Origin: Streptomyces griseus | GTDB lineage: Bacteria > Actinomycetota > Actinomycetes > Streptomycetales > Streptomycetaceae | Assembly (NCBI RefSeq): GCF_900460065.1 | Contig: NZ_UAVD01000056.1 | Location: 1 to 64,000, forward strand | Length of the DNA stretch: 64,000 nucleotides | Reading direction: 5' to 3' | Part shown: one piece after another, positions 1 to 8,099 of the stretch | How positions within the stretch are numbered: the first letter of the stretch is position 1 | Layout of the letters: every line of letters starts with the position of its first letter | Position numbers and translations under genes: made by a program | Notes under the pieces: model-generated | The model's database searches: none | Told to the model about the DNA's origin: nothing | What the model saw: the letters and a program-made list of their open reading frames with translations, nothing else

Positions 1-851
<851 letters not shown>

Positions 852-855
<4 letters not shown>

Positions 856-1640
856 GACGTCCGCCCGCGGGCGTCGAAGTGCTTCATGCGGTCGAGGACC
901 TGGTCGGCGGTGGGGTTGTACATCTCGTCGACGATGGAACCGTCGGCGAGGTACAGCACCCGGTCCGCGTAGGAGGCGGCGACGGGGTCGTGGGTGACCA
1001 TGACGATGGTCTGGCCCAGCTCGTCGACCGACTTGCGGAGGAAGGACAGGACTTCGGCCCCGGCGCGGGAGTCCAGGTTCCCGGTGGGCTCGTCACCGAA
1101 GATGATCTCCGGCCGGGCGGCGAGCGCCCTGGCGACGGCGACACGCTGCTGCTGACCGCCCGAGAGCTGGGTGGGGCGGTGCTTGAGGCGCTCGGAGAGC
1201 CCGACCGTCTCCACGACCTGCTGGAGCCAGGCGGCGTCGGGCTTGCGGCCCGCGATGTCCATCGGCAGCGTGATGTTCTCGATCGCGTTGAGCGTCGGGA
1301 GGAGGTTGAACGCCTGGAAGATGAACCCGATCCGGTCGCGCCGGAGTTGGGTGAGCTTCTTGTCCTTGAGCTTGGTGATCTCGGTCTCGTCGAGGAAGAT
1401 CTCGCCCGACGTGACCGTGTCCAGCCCGGCCAGGCAGTGCATCAGCGTCGACTTGCCGGAGCCGGACGGGCCCATGATCGCCGTGAACTGCCCGCGGGCG
1501 ATGTCCACGTCGACAAGGTCGAGCGCGACGACCCGGGTCTCCCCGGTGCCGTAGGCCTTCACAACCTGCCGCGCTCGCGCCGCGACGGCCGTACGCCCTC
1601 CAGTGCCCCCGTGCCTGGGAATGGTCACAGCCGTTGTCAC
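852..1640 (-). CDS. ABC transporter ATP-binding protein, LolD/MacB type
   Basis: This 262-residue ATPase energises the adjacent FtsX-like permease. It shows Walker A GPSGSGKST, the ABC signature LSGGQQQRVAVARAL and Walker B EIIFGDEPTGNLD, with the H-loop in VMVTHDP. The GTG start at 1640 is supported by a GGAG ribosome site about 7 bases upstream. A short N-terminal extension of about 25 residues precedes the ABC fold. It is first in a two-gene operon with the permease, and a perfect hairpin sequence lies about 100 bp upstream at 1740-1761. Confidence 0.93.
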
Positions 1641-1739
1641 GGTATTTCTCCTATGTCGGTCGATGACTGGACGTCAGTGGGTACGGTCCGAGTCTGGGTT
1701 CTTGACGGTGTCCGGCGCGATGGTGCCCAGCGCAGTCTT

Positions 1740-1761
1740 CAGGTGGGGTTTTCCCCACCTG
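1740..1761. promoter_or_regulatory. Perfect palindrome upstream of the ABC operon
   Basis: The sequence CAGGTGGGG-TTTT-CCCCACCTG has 9-bp perfect arms. It sits 100 bp before the ABC ATPase start, where an operator is expected. It points away from the end of any gene, so a terminator role is unlikely; a dimeric response-regulator or repressor site is the inference. Confidence 0.45.
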
Positions 1762-2034
1762 CCCCCCTGCGGCGGCCCGTAGCGGCGACGTAAGAAGAGG
1801 TTAAGGAAACGCCCCCCGCCGCCACGTCCTCCGCCGGGAGGAACGGGCCCTGGCCACTATGAGGGGGCGCCCCCTAGGGGAATCGCCCCCCAGGTGGAGG
1901 CGGGGTCAGGGACGGCGTTCACCCCGGCGGGACCGCGGTCGGGGCGGTCGCCGAACCGGAGCGGAGGGGTCCGCCGCCGACCGCGGCCCACCACGCCGCT
2001 TTCCCCCGCCGGACCCTCGGCCGTTTCCCTGGGC

Positions 2035-2103
2035 CCTGTCGTCACACGGCCGCCCGACCCCGCAGGGCCGCCGTTGGGGCGACGACGGCAGTGTGACGAC
2101 AGG
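2035..2103. repeat. 13-bp inverted repeat upstream of the MFS gene
   Basis: CCTGTCGTCACAC (2035-2047) and GTGTGACGACAGG (2091-2103) are exact reverse complements separated by 43 bases. The second arm ends 76 bp before the MFS start. It could be two half-sites of a looping repressor or a long stem in the leader; the sequence alone does not decide. Confidence 0.5.
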
Positions 2104-2179
2104 ACCTCGCCCCTCCCCGCAGGGCGCTGCCGGATGAGACAGTGCCCCGGGGAGATACGTGCATAGGGAAGGAAACCCG

Positions 2180-3994
2180 GTGAGCGGCACGGACGACAGG
2201 AGCGGCGTGGGCGCGGACGGCACAGCGGCGGGGGCCGGCGGGGACCGGACGGGCGCGGAGCCCGGAGGCACCCCCGGCGCGGGCGCGGACTCCGCCGGTC
2301 ACGTCGGAGGCGCGGACGCCGCACCAACCGCGGGCGCGAGCGCGGGCGCAGGCGTGGGCACCGCACCAACCCCCGGCGCGGACACGGGCTCCGGCGCGGA
2401 GGCGGGAGCGGGCTCCGGCGCGGACGGCGCGGGCGGGCCGTCCGCCCTCACCACCCCCCGGGGCCGCCGGCCCGTCGTGGCGGCGCTCATGCTCGGCATG
2501 GCGCTGGCGGCCATCGACGGCACCATCGTGTCCACCGCCGTCCCCCAGATCGTCGGGGACCTCGGCGGGTTCACCGTCTTCTCCTGGCTTTTCTCCGGCT
2601 ACCTGCTGGCCGTGACCGTGACGCTCCCCCTGTACGGGAAGCTCTCCGACACCTTCGGCCGCAAGCCGGTCCTGGTCGCCGGGATCGTCCTGTTCCTGAT
2701 CGGCTCGGTCCTCTGCGCGGCCGCCTGGAACATGGGCTCGCTCATCGCCTTCCGCATCGTCCAGGGCCTGGGCGGCGGCGCGCTCCAGGGCACGGTCCAG
2801 ACCATCGCGGCCGACCTCTACCCGCTCAAGGAACGCCCGCGCATCCAGGCGAAACTGTCGACGGTCTGGGCCACCTCCGCGGTCGCCGGGCCGGTGGTCG
2901 GCGGGCTGCTCGCCGGGTACGCCGACTGGCGGTGGATCTTCCTCATCAACCTCCCGGTCGGGGCGATCGCCCTCTGGCTGGTGGTCCGCCACCTCCACGA
3001 ACCCGCACGCCCCCGCCCCGCCGTCCGGCCCCGCGTCGACTGGGCGGGCGCGCTCGCCGTCTTCGCGACCGGAGCCCTGCTGCTCACCGCGCTCGTGCAG
3101 GGCGGGGTCGCCTGGCCCTGGCTCTCGGCGCCCTCCCTCGGCCTGTTCGGGGTCAGCGCGGTGCTGGCCGCGCTCACCGTCGTGATCGAGCGGCGGGCGG
3201 CGGAGCCGATCATCCCGGGCTGGGTGTGGCGCCGGCGCACCATCGCCTCGGTCAACCTGGCGCTCGGCGCGCTGGGCCTGCTGATGGTCGCGCCGACCGT
3301 CTTCCTGCCCACGTACGCCCAGTCGGTGCTGGGCCTCGGCCCGATAGCGGCCGGCTTCGTGCTCTCCGTGATGACGCTGAGCTGGCCCGTCACGGCGGCC
3401 CTGTCCGACCGGGTCTACAACCGCATCGGCTTCCGGCTCACCGCGATCATCGGCATCGGAGCCGCCCTGCTGATCCTGCTGGCCTTCCCCCTCCTCCCCT
3501 ACCCCGGCGAGCCCTGGCACCCGGCCCTGCTCATGCTCCTGCTCGGCGCGGCCCTCGGCCTCTTCCAACTCCCGCTGATCGTGGGCGTCCAGTCCACGGT
3601 CGGCTGGGCGGAGCGCGGTACGACGACGGCGTCCGTCCTCTTCTGCCGCCAGGTGGGCCAGAGCGTCGGCGCGGCGGTCTTCGGGGCCGTCGCCAACGGC
3701 GTCCTCGCCGCCCGCCTCCTCGACGCCCCGGTGACCGGCCTCCCCGACGACCTGGACGCGGTGGCCCGCGCCCTGGAGGATCCGGGCGCCCTGTCGGCGG
3801 CGGCGACGGACTACCTGCGCCGGGCGGTCGACGCGGCGGTGGACCACGTCTACATCGGCGCGGCCGGCGCCGCGGCCCTCGCCCTGCTCGCCCTGGTCGT
3901 CCTCGCCCCGCGCCGCTTCCCGGTCATCACGGAGACGGCCGGCGCCCCCAGGGCCGCGGCGACGGCGGCGGACCGGCAGGACAGCCCCTCGTAG
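2180..3994 (+). CDS. MFS drug transporter, DHA2 (EmrB/QacA) 14-TM family
   Basis: A predicted multidrug efflux permease of 604 residues in the cytoplasmic membrane. After a Gly/Ala-rich, charged N-terminal tail of about 90 residues, the DHA2 features follow: AIDGTIVSTAVPQIVGDLGG in TM1 and motif A (GKLSDTFGRKP) after TM2, with about 14 hydrophobic segments in total. The GTG at 2180 is chosen because AGGGAAGGAAA lies 6-14 bases upstream; an in-frame GTG at 2159 has no such site. No linked TetR gene is present, although a long inverted repeat lies upstream. The substrate is unknown. Confidence 0.9.
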   Translation: MSGTDDRSGVGADGTAAGAGGDRTGAEPGGTPGAGADSAGHVGGADAAPTAGASAGAGVGTAPTPGADTGSGAEAGAGSGADGAGGPSALTTPRGRRPVVAALMLGMALAAIDGTIVSTAVPQIVGDLGGFTVFSWLFSGYLLAVTVTLPLYGKLSDTFGRKPVLVAGIVLFLIGSVLCAAAWNMGSLIAFRIVQGLGGGALQGTVQTIAADLYPLKERPRIQAKLSTVWATSAVAGPVVGGLLAGYADWRWIFLINLPVGAIALWLVVRHLHEPARPRPAVRPRVDWAGALAVFATGALLLTALVQGGVAWPWLSAPSLGLFGVSAVLAALTVVIERRAAEPIIPGWVWRRRTIASVNLALGALGLLMVAPTVFLPTYAQSVLGLGPIAAGFVLSVMTLSWPVTAALSDRVYNRIGFRLTAIIGIGAALLILLAFPLLPYPGEPWHPALLMLLLGAALGLFQLPLIVGVQSTVGWAERGTTTASVLFCRQVGQSVGAAVFGAVANGVLAARLLDAPVTGLPDDLDAVARALEDPGALSAAATDYLRRAVDAAVDHVYIGAAGAAALALLALVVLAPRRFPVITETAGAPRAAATAADRQDSPS

Positions 3995-4039
3995 GACCTG
4001 TCTCGTCGGACCGCCGCCCGCCGGGCGTCCCCACGACGC

Positions 4040-4534
4040 TCACGGCGTCTTCCCGATCGTCAGCGCCCGCGCCCGCTCACCGCCGTTCTCCGGGCTGATC
4101 CGCTCGGCCAGGCAGCGCCGATGGCAGACGACGGTGTGGCTTCCGGGGCCGTCGTGGCTCCGCGAGTCCAGGACGAGGGCCTCCCCGCCGGGGCCCAGCG
4201 TGAGCGGCTCTCCGCAGAAGTCGCAGCGCCCGACCAGTGCTTCCAGGTCGTCGGGCCGCAAGCTGAGCCGCACCGATACCGGTGCGTGCCAGCGGGTTAT
4301 CCACTCGATCACCGCGTCGACCCTCGAACCGACGGGGGGAAAGAGCGCGAGCAGCTCGTCATGGGTACGCGTGGACGAGGAGAACTGCGCGATCATGTCG
4401 ATGGACGCCGACAGGCGCGCGTTCTCGTAGCCGTCGAGCGCGACGGTCACGCCCCACGGGTGATGGGCGAGGACCGTGGCACCGACCCGCTGGCCCGGCA
4501 TCAGCGCCAGGCTCTCCGTCTCGAACCGTTCCAT
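4040..4534 (-). CDS. Hypothetical protein with N-terminal S1/OB-like segment and C-terminal zinc-finger-like motif
   Basis: A 164-residue protein of unknown function. The N-terminal half (GQRVGATVLAHHPWGVTVAL) resembles an S1/OB-type strand pattern. The C-terminal half has CDFCGEP and a later VCHRRC, a plausible zinc knuckle. The ATG start has GGGGAG six bases upstream. It converges on the MFS gene and is divergent from the arsR-like gene, with only about 100 bp between the starts, so the palindromic operator there may affect both. The domain reading is by eye and tentative. Confidence 0.7.
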   Translation of the reverse strand: MERFETESLALMPGQRVGATVLAHHPWGVTVALDGYENARLSASIDMIAQFSSSTRTHDELLALFPPVGSRVDAVIEWITRWHAPVSVRLSLRPDDLEALVGRCDFCGEPLTLGPGGEALVLDSRSHDGPGSHTVVCHRRCLAERISPENGGERARALTIGKTP

Positions 4535-4608
4535 GAACCGCTCCCCTTCTCTTCCCGGCCGACAGGACGCCCGGCAGGAACGCCCGGCAGGTTGTCGTGA
4601 CCACCTTG

Positions 4609-4632
4609 ATAGGCAAGTCGTTACTTGCCTAT
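4609..4632. promoter_or_regulatory. Probable ArsR-family operator
   Basis: ATAGGCAAGT-cgtt-ACTTGCCTAT is a perfect 10-bp inverted repeat that ends 9 bases before the ATG of the ArsR-type regulator. This position and symmetry fit autoregulation by a winged-helix dimer. Binding would overlap the ribosome site and probably the promoter. Confidence 0.7.
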
Positions 4633-4641
4633 GGTGGGGTC

Positions 4642-4935
4642 ATGGCGGACGATGTCTTCAAGGCCCTGGCCGACCCCACCCGGCGGCGCATCCTCGACGA
4701 ACTGGCCGACCGGAACGGCCAGACCCTGTTCGAGATATGCGCGCGGCTGACGACCCGACACGGCCTGGGCCTGTCCCGCCAGGCGGTCAGCCAGCACCTG
4801 GCCGTCCTGGAAGCGGCCGGCCTGGTCGTGTCGCGCCGCGAGGGCCGCTACAAGTTCCACGACCTGAGAACCGACCCGCTCAAGCACATCGTCAGCAGAT
4901 GGCTCGGGCCGCAACCACCGGAGAGCACCCCATGA
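4642..4935 (+). CDS. ArsR-family transcriptional regulator
   Basis: A small winged-helix repressor of 97 residues. It begins MADDVFKALADPTRRRILDE, the family hallmark, and has the recognition helix in SRQAVSQHLAVLEAAGLV with a wing around SRREGRYKFH. No metal-binding Cys cluster is seen, so it belongs to the non-metal branch that often pairs with VOC or SRPBCC proteins. ATG 4642 is chosen because it directly follows the palindrome and GGTGGGG. Its TGA overlaps the start of the VOC gene (ATGA), so the pair is one operon. Confidence 0.92.
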   Translation: MADDVFKALADPTRRRILDELADRNGQTLFEICARLTTRHGLGLSRQAVSQHLAVLEAAGLVVSRREGRYKFHDLRTDPLKHIVSRWLGPQPPESTP

Positions 4936-5324
4936 GGATCAACCTGACCAGTGTCTTCGTCGAGGACCAGGAGAAGGCCCTGCGGTTCTACACGGACGTC
5001 CTGGGCTTCGAGAAGAAGCACGACGTCCCGCTCGGCGGCGAGGACCGCTGGCTGACCGTGGTCTCCCCGGAGGACCCCGACGGCGTCGAGCTCCTCCTGG
5101 AGCCGAACAAGCACCCCGCCGTGATGCCGTACACGACGGCCCTCGTCGAGGACGGCATCCCGGCCACCGCCTTCGCCGTGGACGACGTACGGGCGGAGTT
5201 CGACCGGCTGAGCGAGCTCGGTGTGCGGTTCACCCAGGAGCCGACGGAGATGGGCTCCGTCACCACCGCGGTCCTGGACGACACCGTCGGCAACCTGATC
5301 CAGATCATGCACACCGGCTCCTGA
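4932..5324 (+). CDS. VOC (glyoxalase/bleomycin-resistance fold) protein
   Basis: A 130-residue protein of the vicinal-oxygen-chelate superfamily. Two beta-alpha-beta-beta-beta modules are visible: VFVEDQEKALRFYTDVLGF at the start and AVDDVRAEFDRLSELGVRF in the second half, ending in the GNLIQI strand. Such proteins act as lyases, dioxygenases or drug-binding proteins; the substrate is not evident. It is translationally coupled to the ArsR-type gene, so it is the probable regulated target. Confidence 0.88.
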   Translation: MRINLTSVFVEDQEKALRFYTDVLGFEKKHDVPLGGEDRWLTVVSPEDPDGVELLLEPNKHPAVMPYTTALVEDGIPATAFAVDDVRAEFDRLSELGVRFTQEPTEMGSVTTAVLDDTVGNLIQIMHTGS

Positions 5325-5345
5325 CACCGCGCCGGCGAGCTGCGA

Positions 5346-5721
5346 GGGCCGATATCGGATCGCGTGGCAGGGAACTTCGCCCGGCTCGGCCACCGACGCC
5401 TGGTCTACACGAACACCATGAGCGCGCTGCCGGAGACGACGGGCATGTTCGAGCGCGCCATGGGGGGCCGGAGTGGGGATCGCACGGGTCCTGCTCACCG
5501 CCTCCGACGCCACCACCCGCGAGCGACTCGAAGGACGGGAACTCGGGTCGGAGCTGGAGCAGGAGCTGGCAGCGAGTCTTCGCGAGGCGCGACTCCTCGA
5601 CCTGCGGGCCCATGTGAACACCGTGCGCGTGGCCACGGACGGACGGCTCGTCACCGACATCGCGCGGGAGGTGATCGCCGCCACCGGCTGGACCGGGCTC
5701 CACCCCGCCGGCCGTGCGTGA
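5346..5721 (+). pseudogene. Frameshifted C-terminal remnant of a P-loop nucleoside-kinase-like protein
   Basis: Two adjacent reading frames together make one recognisable C-terminus. The first (about 5346-5470) reads VAGNFARLGHRRLVYTNTMS and ends near MFERAMGG. The second (5473-5721, shifted by one base) continues with RVLLTASDATTRERLEGREL and ends in IAREVIAATGW. From memory, Streptomyces AAA/uridine-kinase-like proteins carry both segments in one frame after an N-terminal P-loop domain that is absent here. It therefore looks like a truncated and frameshifted gene. It lies tail to tail with the ATPase gene at 5722. Confidence 0.65.
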
Positions 5722-6258
5722 TCATCCGTGCTCCTCGCCCCCACCGTCAGGAAGGCCGGCGGCCACCTCCGCCCACACGATCTTCCCGATCGGGTTCCGG
5801 GGCTCCCACCCCCACTTCGTCGCCAGGCATTCCACCAGGAAGAGGCCACGCCCCGACTCCTCGTCCTCCGGGGCAAGCGTCGCCTGCTCGGGGGTCCGGC
5901 CGAGCACGGCGTCCGAGACCTCGATACGGAAGCGGCTCGCCGGGCCCTCGTAGTCCACCCGCACATGGAAGTTCCGCCCCCGCAACCGCCCGTGGCACAC
6001 CGCGTTGGCGGCCAGCTCCGCCACCACCAGGGCCACCGAGCACGACGCGTCCGTCATCGGCCCGAACCCCCAGTACCCCAGCTGCCGCACCACCGTGCGA
6101 CGGGCGAGCCGTGCTCCCCGGGGCGTCGAGGGGAACTGCCGCGACAGGCTCCCGTAGCCGTTGGCGGTCAGCCCGAAGCGGCGCGGGAGGGGCGGGGCCT
6201 CTTCCTGCCGGGCGGCCCCCGTCTCCGCAGGCGTCTTCTTGCCGGTCATGCCGACCAT
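5722..6258 (-). CDS. ATP-binding protein, RsbW/SpoIIAB-like anti-sigma HATPase
   Basis: A 178-residue cytoplasmic GHKL-fold protein of the HATPase_c_2 class, abundant in Streptomyces. The N box is ALVVAELAANAVCHG, and the G1 region (EVSDAVLG) and G2 region (ESGRGLFLVECLA) follow. Such proteins are usually Ser/Thr kinases acting on anti-anti-sigma factors. An in-frame ATG at 6249 is an alternative start; GAGAGGAG lies 12-20 bases upstream of the two ATGs. It is divergent from an XRE/DUF397 pair, a recurring Streptomyces triplet that includes developmental regulators. Confidence 0.88.
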   Translation of the reverse strand: MVGMTGKKTPAETGAARQEEAPPLPRRFGLTANGYGSLSRQFPSTPRGARLARRTVVRQLGYWGFGPMTDASCSVALVVAELAANAVCHGRLRGRNFHVRVDYEGPASRFRIEVSDAVLGRTPEQATLAPEDEESGRGLFLVECLATKWGWEPRNPIGKIVWAEVAAGLPDGGGEEHG

Positions 6259-6395
6259 CCGTTCACTCGACTCCTCTCACGTCACCCACACGTGCGGGTT
6301 CCGTGACGTTCCGTACTCAAGAGTCGGCCGCGCGTCCTAGCCTCGGAAGGTGACAGCGCCTTACCCCGCGGGCCGTAAGAATCGGAAGTAGACCC

Positions 6396-7340
6396 ATGGC
6401 CAGAGCAATCGACCCGCAGTCCTCCATGGCCGCCCTCTTCGGGTCGCGCCTGCGCAAGCTCCGCGTCGCGGCCGGACTCACCCAGGCCGAGGTGGGCTCG
6501 CTCGCGCACGTGGTCAGCAGCCGCATCGCCCAACTGGAGCGCGCGACCGGCGCGAAGCCCACACTGGAGCTGACCCGGGTCCTGGACAGGGAGCTGGTGG
6601 CGGACGAGTTACTGATCGACCTCTGGCCGTACGTGTACCGGGAGGCGTTCCCGGACTGGTCGCGCGCGTTCATCGCGTACTCCGCCCGCGCGGCGGTGAT
6701 TCGCGAGTACGCCTCGCACGTTGTGCCCGGTCTGCTGCAAACCCCGGAATACGCACGGGCGTTGCTGAGCGTGGGCCACACGCTGCGGGACGCCGAACAT
6801 CTGGAGGAACGTCTCGCGGCCCGGCTCGACCGCCAGGTGCGGCTGACCGGCTCGGACCGGCCGGATCTGTGGATCATCCTCGACGAGGCCGTGCTGCGCC
6901 GGCCGATCGGCGGATCCGCCGTGATGCGAGCCCAGTTGGAGAAGCTGCTCAGGATGTCTGAGGAGCCCGACATCACCATCCAGGTGCTGCCCTTCGACCA
7001 AGGTGCGCACGGCTCACTGGGCGGTTCGCTCACCGTGCTGGTGATGCCGGACGGCACCGAGGTCGCCTACACGGAAGGCGCGCACTACGGCCAGTTGACC
7101 GAGGAACCGGACGAGGTCGAACGGTTCGTTCTCACTTACGATCAGCTCAGGGCGATGGCACTGCCGCCGCTGATGTCACTCGCCATGATTCGATCCGTAC
7201 TGGAGGCCGATCACCGTGCAGCGAGTGTCCCGTCCCGATCTGACCGCCGCCGCCTGGCGCAGCAGCAGCTACAGCAACCAGGAGGGCGGCAACTGCGTGC
7301 AGGTGGCGGACGGATTCCCCGGCGTCGTCCCGGTCCGTGA
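6396..7340 (+). CDS. XRE-family regulator with DUF5753 domain, contains a TTA codon
   Basis: A 314-residue DNA-binding protein. The helix-turn-helix is at about residues 18-70 (LRKLRVAAGLTQAEVGSLAH), followed by the DUF5753 sensor-like domain with SHVVPGLLQTPEYARALL and DITIQVLPFDQGAH. This is the WhiJ/BldB-associated regulator class of Streptomyces. Codon 72 (6609-6611) is TTA, which in Streptomyces usually makes translation depend on the bldA tRNA. The frame runs 125 bp into the downstream DUF397 gene, giving an unusual basic, Gln/Arg-rich tail. The ATG at 6396 has GGAAGTAGA just upstream. Confidence 0.92.
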   Translation: MARAIDPQSSMAALFGSRLRKLRVAAGLTQAEVGSLAHVVSSRIAQLERATGAKPTLELTRVLDRELVADELLIDLWPYVYREAFPDWSRAFIAYSARAAVIREYASHVVPGLLQTPEYARALLSVGHTLRDAEHLEERLAARLDRQVRLTGSDRPDLWIILDEAVLRRPIGGSAVMRAQLEKLLRMSEEPDITIQVLPFDQGAHGSLGGSLTVLVMPDGTEVAYTEGAHYGQLTEEPDEVERFVLTYDQLRAMALPPLMSLAMIRSVLEADHRAASVPSRSDRRRLAQQQLQQPGGRQLRAGGGRIPRRRPGP

Positions 7341-7422
7341 CAGCAAGAACCCCACCGGCCCCGCCCTCGTCCTCCCCGCCGCAGCCTGGAGCGCGTTCAT
7401 CGAAGCGGTCACCGCTCACTGA
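7216..7422 (+). CDS. DUF397 domain protein
   Basis: A 68-residue protein of the small DUF397 family, with the typical AAWRSSSYSNQEGGNCVQVA start and VRDSKNPTGPAL core. In Streptomyces these are almost always encoded next to a DUF5753 XRE regulator and are thought to act as its partner, as in WhiJ-type loci. The GTG start at 7216 is supported by GGAGG about 9 bases upstream. The first 125 bp overlap the regulator's frame. Confidence 0.92.
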   Translation: MQRVSRPDLTAAAWRSSSYSNQEGGNCVQVADGFPGVVPVRDSKNPTGPALVLPAAAWSAFIEAVTAH

Positions 7423-8099
7423 AGACGTGTCCGGAACCCGGAACCGGCAAGATGATGTGCGACGATGCGGAGCCGCGTACGGGCGACGGACCAGGGCCGG
7501 TGGACGGCACCGCACAGCGATGCACGAGGCGATCGAGAGGCGCGCGCCCTCCGCGTACGCCGTGCGGCACCCGCCGAGGCGGACCGGCCCGGCGGCGCGC
7601 GACCGTACGCGCCGCCCCGGTCCGGGTCCGCCACCATCCCACTGACTGGTGTCACCCCACATTTACCGGTGCCATTCCGGACGCATTGACGTCGAAACAC
7701 CGACCGACGCGATCCGACGATACTTTCCAGATTGGCCGAAAAGGATTCCTCGAACTCCCCGGCATCACCGCTTCGCGGCTGAAGGGAAGTCGACCGACGC
7801 ACCCGGCGCATATGCCCCGACCATTCTCCTGGGGCCCATTCCGTTCCGATGCCCGTCAGCGCGGTGCACATCCCAGCGCATACCACGACGGCCAGGCCCC
7901 GCTGGCCACTTCCCGACAAAATCACTCTGCCTACGGACTATGCCGCAGACCGGATCATCCGCCGCACAAGCATGTCTACGATGTGGTCAACCCCTGACAG
8001 GAAAGATCGCTTCCGCTTTTCTCCGATGCACCAAGGTGATCTGCACCTTCTCGGAGCGGCCGCATACCTTCTGCCCGGTAGAACCGAGGGACCGCATTC
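7423..8099. other. Long intergenic region before the conservon
   Basis: About 680 bp with lower G+C than its surroundings from 7640 to 8050. No reading frame here has both a ribosome site and a recognisable sequence, and I see no RNA gene. It probably holds the terminator of the DUF397 unit and the promoter region of the conservon. Confidence 0.5.

Larger units (their letters stand above)
1641..2179. other. Divergent intergenic region between ABC and MFS exporter genes
   Basis: No gene is apparent here. The region holds the promoters of two divergent transport genes and several symmetric elements: a 9-bp hairpin with a TTTT loop (1740-1761), GC palindromes at 1863-1880, and 13-bp inverted arms 43 bases apart (2035-2047 and 2091-2103). 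Small reading frames across it have no ribosome sites and look like high-GC noise. Confidence 0.6.

Noticed and set aside
1863..1880. GGGGGCGCCCCC and CCCCTAGGGG palindromes
   Set aside because: Simple G/C runs of this type arise often by chance at this base composition, so no regulatory role is claimed.
2042..3847. Open frame of 601 codons opposite the MFS gene
   Set aside because: It is a codon-position shadow typical of high-GC DNA: Arg/Gly/His-rich, no ribosome site and no domain, while the plus strand has a clear transporter.
5364..6353. 329-codon plus-strand frame after the VOC gene
   Set aside because: Only its first 35 codons look like protein, and they belong to the frameshifted remnant; the rest is the complement of the ATPase gene.
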